Assembly (NCBI GenBank): GCA_030656095.1
Contig: JAUSOU010000064.1
Coordinates: forward strand, 1 to 33,547
Length of the DNA stretch: 33,547 nucleotides
Direction: 5' to 3'
Origin: Thermovirgaceae bacterium
GTDB lineage: Bacteria; Synergistota; Synergistia; Synergistales; Thermovirgaceae
The translations under genes were made by a program, and so were the position numbers. This document shows, piece by piece, positions 26,885 to 33,547 of the stretch (the first letter of the stretch is position 1; each line of letters starts with the position of its first letter). The notes under the pieces were generated by a model. That model saw only the letters and a list, made by a program, of their open reading frames with translations, had not been told where the DNA came from and did not search any database.

Positions 26885-28373
26885 AGGTCTGTTTTTCTGG
26901 TTTTCAGTGCTGCTGGCCGCGGGGATCATCGGCGGAGCGGTTTTCTTTTTCGGCAAGACCCCTGACAAGGTTCTTGACGTAACCCGGGCAATTCCTGCGA
27001 TTGAAGCGGAGTCTCCGCATCTCTTCCTGGTTGTTGAATCCGGCCAGATAGAGCCGGGACTTCCATCGCAGATCATCCAGAAGGCAGAAGAAGGGACGAG
27101 GCCAATTCTCAGCGCCATCGACGACCTTATGCCGCTTTTTTCCTTCGCGGAGCAGTCTGCTGCGGTCGTGGCATGGCACTCGAACGAGCCTGTCTTTTAC
27201 GGCTGTTTTCTTTTCCCGAAGGAGATGGCGGCGGATCTGCAAGCGGGTAAACTTCCGGCTGTGTGGCTTGAAAAATCCTCCGGGCTTGCCCTGGATCCTT
27301 CTGACAAGGAGGGTCTTCTGCAACTTTCCGCAGGCAGCGGGCGTCTGGTCTTCACCGTCCGAACGGAGGGGAACCTCCTGATGGCCGCTTTGTCTCCGGA
27401 GGGGATCGAAAAGATGTCCCGGACTTTTTCCGGAGAGGAAAAACGCATCGATCCTGAATTCGCCGTGGAGCGCTCCTGGCCCGCCCATTTGAGGCTGTTC
27501 GACGGGCTACTCCTGGCGCAGGCCGCATCTGTCAGGGGGGTTGAAGCGCCGGATGTGCCGGTTGGCGGCGAGATCGCATGGAACAGCCGCGGTCAGAACG
27601 GTGAGATCGCCTGGAGTCTGAATGGAATCATGGAGTGGGTACCGGAGAATATTCGTACAAAACTTGTCCCGCACCAATGGAAGGAACTTGTCTATCTTCC
27701 CGATCCCCTGATAGCTGGGGCAGGGTTGTCGATTCCCGGAGGTCTGGAAGAACTGACCGATGAGGATTTTGAAATTCCAGGCTGGATCCTGAATTCTGGC
27801 CTGGACAGGAAATCACTTGCAGCCCTTCTGGCCGGCCCCCTGATGGTGACGGTTGGCGGCCAGAGCAGGGTGTTGTTTTTCAGCCTCCCCGGCCTTCTTG
27901 TGCAGCTGCCGGGCAGGGGCGGGGACGGGATCAAGTGGGTGGAAGGTCTGTGGGCAAGCAAGTGGACCGGATTAGGCCTTACCCCAAAGCCGCTGGAAGG
28001 TTTTTCGGCGGGAGGGATGCTGTCGGTCCCCCTTTCCGTTGTCGCTGCGGCGCGCGAGGATCTCGCGATTGCAGGAGTGATCTCCAATTCGTCGCTGGGT
28101 AAAACGGTTCCGGTCAAAGAAGTTGTCGCTCTCGGCGAACGAAAGGTGCTTCTGTGGTTTTATGCCGATTTTCCGAAGGCTGCGGCCGCGCTTGAAAACC
28201 TTGCCAAGGTCGGGAATCTTGCCGACAGGTTCGGCGTAAATGGATCCACCACCCCGGAGGAGATCATCGCAGCTGTGAATGGAATGCGTTCACTCGGGAG
28301 AGTTTCATTGGTTCTGCACGATATAGAATCCGGGAGGGGCAGCTGGAATAATGACCCTCCACCCGAAGAGTAA
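26877..28373 (+). CDS. Uncharacterised membrane-anchored extracytoplasmic protein in the RND operon
   Basis: 498 aa; N-terminal TM (GLFFWFSVLLAAGIIGGAVFFFG) then a long non-TM region; 8-nt overlap with the RND permease (ATGCGTAA). No family recognised with confidence. Confidence 0.8.
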   Translation: MRKGLFFWFSVLLAAGIIGGAVFFFGKTPDKVLDVTRAIPAIEAESPHLFLVVESGQIEPGLPSQIIQKAEEGTRPILSAIDDLMPLFSFAEQSAAVVAWHSNEPVFYGCFLFPKEMAADLQAGKLPAVWLEKSSGLALDPSDKEGLLQLSAGSGRLVFTVRTEGNLLMAALSPEGIEKMSRTFSGEEKRIDPEFAVERSWPAHLRLFDGLLLAQAASVRGVEAPDVPVGGEIAWNSRGQNGEIAWSLNGIMEWVPENIRTKLVPHQWKELVYLPDPLIAGAGLSIPGGLEELTDEDFEIPGWILNSGLDRKSLAALLAGPLMVTVGGQSRVLFFSLPGLLVQLPGRGGDGIKWVEGLWASKWTGLGLTPKPLEGFSAGGMLSVPLSVVAAAREDLAIAGVISNSSLGKTVPVKEVVALGERKVLLWFYADFPKAAAALENLAKVGNLADRFGVNGSTTPEEIIAAVNGMRSLGRVSLVLHDIESGRGSWNNDPPPEE

Positions 28374-28415
28374 ATCTTTGGCCAGGGAAACGGAAATGAC
28401 CGAGGAGGAATTGCA

Positions 28416-29693
28416 ATGCAGGGAAACCCTCTTGCCGTAATGATCGAGCGTGGCTGCGTTGAGTGGTGCAGCCACGCCGAAGAATTGTCAACACTGTTCG
28501 GAAAAGAGATGGTCACCGGATATATAGGCTTCGACCCCACCGCGGACAGTCTGCACGTCGGCCACCTGATCCCTATGATGGGTCTTGCATGGATGCAGCG
28601 GTTCGGACACAGGCCCATTGCGATAGCGGGCGTGGGGACGGGTCTTATAGGTGATCCCTCCGGCAAGAGCAAGGAGCGTAATTTGCTCACCCTTGAGCAG
28701 GTTGAGCAAAATGTCGTCACTGTCCAGGAACAGCTGGCGCGTTTTCTCGATTTTGACTGCGGGATCAATTCCGCGCTGATAATCAACAACTACGACTGGC
28801 TTGGAAAACAGAACCTCATTGAGTTTCTTCGCGACACGGGCAAGCACTTCAGCATCAATTACATGATGGGCCGGGAGTATGTCAAAAGCCGGCTTGACGA
28901 CCCCGAGAAGTCGATCTCGTATACCGAATTCTCGTACATGCTACTGCAGGCCTTTGACTTTTGTCACTTATTCGAGAATTTCGGGTGCAAACTGCAGATG
29001 GGCGGAAATGACCAGCAGGGGAACATAATCGCCGGGATAGACCTTATCAGAAAGAAAGCGGGTGGACAGGCTTTCGGGACCACCTACCCGCTTCTTTTAA
29101 GCGCTTCGGGACAAAAATTCGGGAAAACCGAGGGCGGAACTGTCTGGCTTTCGCCGGAGAGGACATCGCCCTACAAGTTCTACCAGTTCTGGATCAACAC
29201 GGATGACAGGGATATCGACAAACTGCTGAAACTTTTCACGTTCCTCTCCATGGATGATATCGTGAAGATAATGGAACAGCATGTGTCGAGGCCGGAAAGC
29301 AGGGGGGGACAGAGAAGGCTCGCAATGGAGGTTACCTCGATGGTTCACGGGGATCAGGCTGCCAGAGCGGCAGAGAGGGCCAGCGCGATCCTTTTCGGGG
29401 AAGGCTTTGAGCCCTCGGAACTTACTCCAGAAATGCTGGGCATTCTCATGGGCGAAGTGCCGGCGGGGGTATTCAGCGATTCAGCCATGTCGTTGGCATT
29501 CGATGTTCTTGCCGAGTCGGGTGCATGTTCCAGCAAGAGCGAGGCGAGGCGGCTGATCCAGGGAGGAGGAGTCTATCTCAACGGAAGGCGGCTGGATGCA
29601 TCGGGCGAGATCGGCGCCGATGACCTGCTTGAAGGCAGACATCTTTTCTTCAGGCTGGGGAAGAAAAGATTCTTCGCTGCGACAAAGGTCTGA
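28416..29693 (+). CDS. tyrS: Tyrosyl-tRNA synthetase
   Basis: DPTADSLHVGHLIPMMGL (HIGH-type), QMGGNDQQGNIIAGIDLIRK, KFGKTEGGTVWLSPERTSPYKFYQFW (KMSKS-type), C-terminal S4 domain. Confidence 0.97.
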   Translation: MQGNPLAVMIERGCVEWCSHAEELSTLFGKEMVTGYIGFDPTADSLHVGHLIPMMGLAWMQRFGHRPIAIAGVGTGLIGDPSGKSKERNLLTLEQVEQNVVTVQEQLARFLDFDCGINSALIINNYDWLGKQNLIEFLRDTGKHFSINYMMGREYVKSRLDDPEKSISYTEFSYMLLQAFDFCHLFENFGCKLQMGGNDQQGNIIAGIDLIRKKAGGQAFGTTYPLLLSASGQKFGKTEGGTVWLSPERTSPYKFYQFWINTDDRDIDKLLKLFTFLSMDDIVKIMEQHVSRPESRGGQRRLAMEVTSMVHGDQAARAAERASAILFGEGFEPSELTPEMLGILMGEVPAGVFSDSAMSLAFDVLAESGACSSKSEARRLIQGGGVYLNGRRLDASGEIGADDLLEGRHLFFRLGKKRFFAATKV

Positions 29694-29706
29694 GGGTTTT
29701 AGATAA

Positions 29707-30561
29707 ATGTCTTTGCAGGCAAGGGTGCTTGACGGGATAAGAAAATGGATCCGCCCCGGCTGGAGAGCGTCATTCGTGACAGGGAGCGTATATGCACTTT
29801 TACGCATTGTCCGGCCCAGGCGTTCTGTCGCACTTGCGAACATGGAGATAGCCTTTCCCGGCTCGACTTCTGGCTGGAGAAGAGAAACGCTTTCCAGGGT
29901 TTACCGCCACTTCGCATCGATACTTGCGGAGTACCTTGTCGTTCAGAACGATCCTTCAATGGTCCTCGAGTGGTTCACAGGGTGCGAGGGGAAGGATCAC
30001 CTGGACCGTCAGCTTTCGGAGGGCAAGGGTGCTGTCCTGCTGATGTCCCACTTCGGGAACTGGGAACTTATGGCCGCATGGCTCGTCCAGAACGGGTTCC
30101 CCATCTACGGCGTCATTCAGAACCCAAGCGATCCGGGACTGGCGGAACTGATCGACAGATACAGGAAAAACATCGGAGGGGAACCGATACCCAAGCAGTT
30201 CATGCTCAGGGAGCCCGTAAAACGCCTGAAGGAAGGCAAGATGGTCGTGGTGGCCGGCGACCAGAGTTGGGGGGGCAGGGGGGCTCTCAGGATCCCCTTC
30301 TTCGGGAAGGAGTGCGGAACCGCCGGAGGCCCGGCGGGATTTTCTCTTCTGGCCGGTGTGCCGCTCATACCTGTCGCCGCCTTCCGGCTGGGGCCGTTCA
30401 GCTACAGGATCGAGATAGGTCCTCCCATTGATGAACCGGCACTGGGAACGCGGGAGGATAAGGTTCTGGAGATGACCATTGCGGCCAATCGCTGGACCGA
30501 GAGCATAATAAAAAGAGCGCCAGAGCAGTGGCTCTGGATGCACCGGCGCTGGCGCGACTGA
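29707..30561 (+). CDS. Lysophospholipid/lauroyl acyltransferase (LpxL/HtrB family)
   Basis: VLLMSHFGNWELMAAWL (HX4E), VVVAGDQSWGGRGALRIPFFGKECGTAGGPAGFSLLAGVPLIPV. Confidence 0.88.
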   Translation: MSLQARVLDGIRKWIRPGWRASFVTGSVYALLRIVRPRRSVALANMEIAFPGSTSGWRRETLSRVYRHFASILAEYLVVQNDPSMVLEWFTGCEGKDHLDRQLSEGKGAVLLMSHFGNWELMAAWLVQNGFPIYGVIQNPSDPGLAELIDRYRKNIGGEPIPKQFMLREPVKRLKEGKMVVVAGDQSWGGRGALRIPFFGKECGTAGGPAGFSLLAGVPLIPVAAFRLGPFSYRIEIGPPIDEPALGTREDKVLEMTIAANRWTESIIKRAPEQWLWMHRRWRD

Positions 30562-30587
30562 AGTTGATTATTCGGGTCTGATAAAAA

Positions 30588-30779
30588 TCAGGATTTCTTC
30601 TCGGAAAAGAGTTCGCCGCCAACGGAGTAGTCTCCGGGGTTCATCTCGGAAAGAATGATCCGAACCTGCTCCGGTTTTACTCCCAGGGATGCGCATATTG
30701 AAGATGTCATTTCTTTCACGAGGTTCTTTTTCTGTTCCATGGAACGTCCTTCCAGCAGGTGCACCTGAACGATCGGCAT
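30588..30779 (-). CDS. 4-oxalocrotonate tautomerase family protein
   Basis: 63 aa MPIVQVHLLEGRSMEQKKNLVKEMTSSICASLGVKPEQVRIILSEMNPGDYSVGGELFSEKKS; Pro immediately after Met as in the 4-OT superfamily. Confidence 0.9.
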   Translation of the reverse strand: MPIVQVHLLEGRSMEQKKNLVKEMTSSICASLGVKPEQVRIILSEMNPGDYSVGGELFSEKKS

Positions 30780-30818
30780 TTTGTTCCCTCCTTTTTTGTA
30801 TGGAAATATCATGCAAGG

Positions 30819-32183
30819 TTATTTTCCGATGCAAAAACTGGAGAATATCCTGTCGAGAAGAAATTCATCCGCTGAAACCCCCAGGATCCGGCCTATGCAG
30901 GCCCGGGCTTCGTTGAGGGAATCCAGCGCGGCATCCAGGCCCGTACCGCGCCCCAGAGCGTCAAGGGTCTGCATTATGAGTTCCAGAGCTCTTTTCATCT
31001 CCTCGACCTGACGTTCGGTCGTGTTGAGATCCTCTTCCAGCGATGTTCTTCCCGCGACCGAAAGGACGATGAGATCCTTCAACTCTTCGATACCTGCTCT
31101 TGTCGCCGCAGAGATGATAATGACGTCCCCCAGGGGAAGGATCTCCTTCATCCTGGATTCTGTCACCACAAGAGAAAGGTCGGATTTGTTGATGGCGACC
31201 ACGTGGCAGGTTCCCCGGAGTTCTTCGGCTATTCCGATATCCTCTCCAGTGAGATCCTCGCTCCCGTCGATCACCCATATCCTTATATCGGCCTCTTTCA
31301 TTGCGGCCCTGGCCCGCAAAACACCCTCGTGCTCGGCCTCATCCCTGGGAGATCTTATACCTGCTGTATCTACAAGTCTCAGAGGGATACCCTTGTGGGT
31401 CATAACCTCTTCTATGATGTCGCGGGTAGTACCGGGCATTGATGTAACTATCGATCTTGACTCCTCGAGAAAGGCGTTCATGAGCGACGACTTGCCGACG
31501 TTGGGTCTACCGGTGATCGCGACGCGGATACCCTCCCGGAGAAATCTTCCCGAGCGGGCCGCGGAGAGGAGAAGCCTCAGCTTTTCGCCGATCAGGGCGA
31601 GACGTCCTGAAAAAGCGCCGGGATCAAGCGGCGGGATATCCTCCTCGGGGTAATCGAGGTTTGCCTCTCCAAGCACCGATATTTCCAGCATCTCCTCATG
31701 AATTTCTCCGACCCTTTCCGAAAGGGAGCCTCGCAGGGATTTCACCGCGGACCTCAGGGACTCATCGGAGCGTGCCCGGATGATACCTATGACTGATTCC
31801 GCCTGTGCGAGATCGAGCCTTCCGCTGAGGAAGGCCCTCCGCGTGTACTCACCCGGCATGGCCAACCTTGCTCCAAGAGCAAGGCAGCGTTCGAGACACC
31901 TCCTTGCCGCGACAGTGCCGCCGTGACAGTGGATCTCGGCTGACTCCTCTCCAGTATAACTATTGGGACCCCTGAACCAGACCGCGAGGACTTCGTCTAT
32001 CTCCTGTCCGTCCTGGTCTGTAATGAAACCATGCCTCATAAAGCGGGGCGGAGTTTGCGCAAGCGCCACTCCGCCCCGAAAAAAAATGTCCACAAGGTTC
32101 CTGGAGCCATCGCCGGAGATGCGGACTATCGCTATTCCCGATTCACCCCACGCTGTTGATATCGCGGCAATAAGTCCATCCAT
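30819..32183 (-). CDS. mnmE: tRNA uridine-5-carboxymethylaminomethyl modification GTPase MnmE
   Basis: IAAISTAWGESGIAIVRISG, GRPNVGKSSLMNAFL, DTAGIRSPRD, NKSDL and C-terminal FCIGK. Confidence 0.97.
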   Translation of the reverse strand: MDGLIAAISTAWGESGIAIVRISGDGSRNLVDIFFRGGVALAQTPPRFMRHGFITDQDGQEIDEVLAVWFRGPNSYTGEESAEIHCHGGTVAARRCLERCLALGARLAMPGEYTRRAFLSGRLDLAQAESVIGIIRARSDESLRSAVKSLRGSLSERVGEIHEEMLEISVLGEANLDYPEEDIPPLDPGAFSGRLALIGEKLRLLLSAARSGRFLREGIRVAITGRPNVGKSSLMNAFLEESRSIVTSMPGTTRDIIEEVMTHKGIPLRLVDTAGIRSPRDEAEHEGVLRARAAMKEADIRIWVIDGSEDLTGEDIGIAEELRGTCHVVAINKSDLSLVVTESRMKEILPLGDVIIISAATRAGIEELKDLIVLSVAGRTSLEEDLNTTERQVEEMKRALELIMQTLDALGRGTGLDAALDSLNEARACIGRILGVSADEFLLDRIFSSFCIGK

Positions 32184-32217
32184 TGGCGAGTTCAGCTCCT
32201 GTGATCCGATTTCCGGT

Positions 32218-33426
32218 CTATTTGAGCATCTCCCTCATGGCTTCGCCGAGACGTTTGACCCCTTCGTCTATGACCTCGGGTGACGAGAAGGTAAAGTTCA
32301 TGCGGGCGTTGTGCTCTCCGCCGCCATTCGCGAAGAAGGGGGCTCCGATGACAAATGCCACCTTTTTTTCGATCGCCTTGTCGAAGAGTGTCTTTGCGTC
32401 GATGTTCGGCATATCCAGCCAGAAGAAGAACCCACCCTCAGGTTTGACCCAGGAGACCTCGTCAAGCGGAAGATGTTTGCGGAAGCTCGCATCCATGGCG
32501 TCACGTTTTTCCCGGTAGTTGGCGATAATGTTGGGTAGATGGCTGTCCAGATAACCCATCTTGCAGTACTCGTAGACAAGGGCCTGTGTGATAGGGCTGG
32601 AGCAGAGGTCGGTGGCCTGCTTGAAAACGGTAAGTTTTCTTATTATATCCTTGTTTCCGGAGCACCAGCCTATTCGCGTTCCAGGTGCCAGAATTTTTGA
32701 AAAAGTCCCTGCATAGATGACCCCGCCGTCCGGGTCGAGCGAGAAGATGGACGGGAGGTGTTCTCCATCATAACGGACATATCCGTAGGGGTCGTCCTCG
32801 AGTATGGGAATGTTGTACTTGTGGGATATCTCGACCAGTTTTTTTCTTCTCTCCAGGGTCATGGTGGATCCTGCAGGGTTCTGGAAATTCACGATCGTGT
32901 AGATGAACTTGATGTTCTTGCCCTCGGCTCTTGCCTTTTCAATGGCTTCGGGGATGATTTCGACGACCATGCCCCTGGCGTCGACGGGGATGCTTATGAA
33001 ACGCGAGCCGTGATTGTGGAAGGCGGTGATGGCGGCCAGGTATGAAGGGTCTTCTGTTATGATGTAGTCTCCCGGGTCGATCATTGCCCAGCCCATCAGG
33101 TCGAGACCCTGCTGGGATCCTGTCGTAAGCAGCATCTCGTCAAGAGAGACCTTTCTCCCCATTCTGGGAGCGGTCCATCCGGAAAGAAATTCCTTTAATG
33201 GTGGATAACCTTCAGTTGTGCCGTACTGCAGGAGGTTCGGTCCATCGTTTAGCAGCGCGTCGACGCCCTTGTGGAATTCCTTCACCGGGAAGACCTCAGG
33301 TGCAGGCATTCCGCCGGCGAAGGAAATCATGCCGGGCTGGCGGATAACGCTGAGGATCTCACGTATTGGAGAAGGGCGGACGTTTTTTGCCTTGTTGCTG
33401 AAATTGGATTCCCAGATCTTGCTCAA
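32218..33426 (-). CDS. PLP-dependent class I/II aminotransferase (2-aminoadipate aminotransferase-like)
   Basis: ISFAGGMPAPEVFPV, LLQYGTTEGYPPLKEFL, PILEDDPYGYVRYDG, GTFSKILAPGTRIGW (PLP Lys). TTG start at 33426 behind GGGAGG. Confidence 0.93.
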   Translation of the reverse strand: MSKIWESNFSNKAKNVRPSPIREILSVIRQPGMISFAGGMPAPEVFPVKEFHKGVDALLNDGPNLLQYGTTEGYPPLKEFLSGWTAPRMGRKVSLDEMLLTTGSQQGLDLMGWAMIDPGDYIITEDPSYLAAITAFHNHGSRFISIPVDARGMVVEIIPEAIEKARAEGKNIKFIYTIVNFQNPAGSTMTLERRKKLVEISHKYNIPILEDDPYGYVRYDGEHLPSIFSLDPDGGVIYAGTFSKILAPGTRIGWCSGNKDIIRKLTVFKQATDLCSSPITQALVYEYCKMGYLDSHLPNIIANYREKRDAMDASFRKHLPLDEVSWVKPEGGFFFWLDMPNIDAKTLFDKAIEKKVAFVIGAPFFANGGGEHNARMNFTFSSPEVIDEGVKRLGEAMREMLK

Positions 33427-33477
33427 ATAGATCTCCTCCCTTGAATTGTTGCTGCCATTGGATCTCCTGCTTCAAGA

Positions 33478-33547
33478 TCAGCTGATCTCGCGGAGAGCAT
33501 CTCCCAGTCTTTGAACTCCCAGGTCGATCATATCCGGCGAGGCAAAT
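33478..33547 (-). CDS. C-terminal fragment of a second, paralogous aminotransferase (continues past the window edge)
   Basis: Minus strand reads FASPDMIDLGVQRLGDALREIS*, colinear with the C-terminus of the neighbouring gene FSSPEVIDEGVKRLGEAMREMLK*. Confidence 0.8.
   Translation of the reverse strand, partial: FASPDMIDLGVQRLGDALREIS

Noticed and set aside
1-33547. CRISPR arrays, tRNA/rRNA genes, prophage or integrative-element structures
   Set aside because: No regularly spaced repeats, no recognisable tRNA/rRNA sequence and no integrase or structural phage genes were seen; only the IS remnant at the left edge is mobile.

Overview
The 33.5 kb window is a chromosomal segment whose gene content and style suggest an anaerobic, peptide/amino-acid-fermenting diderm. 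Synergistota-like is my inference; no phylogeny was run. It holds about 27 supportable protein genes or fragments. Left to right: an IS1634/IS4-like transposase C-terminal remnant that has truncated an AMP-forming acyl-CoA synthetase-like gene; a secreted PDZ protein; a minus-strand TRAP transporter operon (dctP-dctQ-dctM) ending in a VanX-type D-Ala-D-Ala dipeptidase; a divergent pair resembling corrinoid-enzyme reactivation proteins (ferredoxin/ASKHA protein plus a MetH-activation-like protein with a Cys cluster); a dCMP deaminase, CbbX-like AAA+/TPR fusion and HD-domain cluster; an OPT transporter with a P1/DmpA peptidase; a NarL-type two-component system; a UPF0316/DUF2179 protein; a beta-CASP MBL RNase-like protein; a TolC/adaptor/RND efflux operon with an uncharacterised fourth gene; tyrS; an LpxL/HtrB-like acyltransferase; a 4-OT tautomerase; mnmE; and two tandem PLP aminotransferases, the second cut by the window edge. 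I saw no tRNA, rRNA, CRISPR array or prophage. Best leads: the RND pump has Asn-Asn at the TM4 positions where AcrB has Asp407-Asp408, with the same VNNAI motif in TM10, and is coupled to an unknown membrane-anchored protein; the orphan corrinoid-reactivation-like pair; the AAA+/TPR fusion next to nucleotide-active enzymes; and a perfect 13-bp duplication of the Shine-Dalgarno region between dctM and the VanX-like gene.
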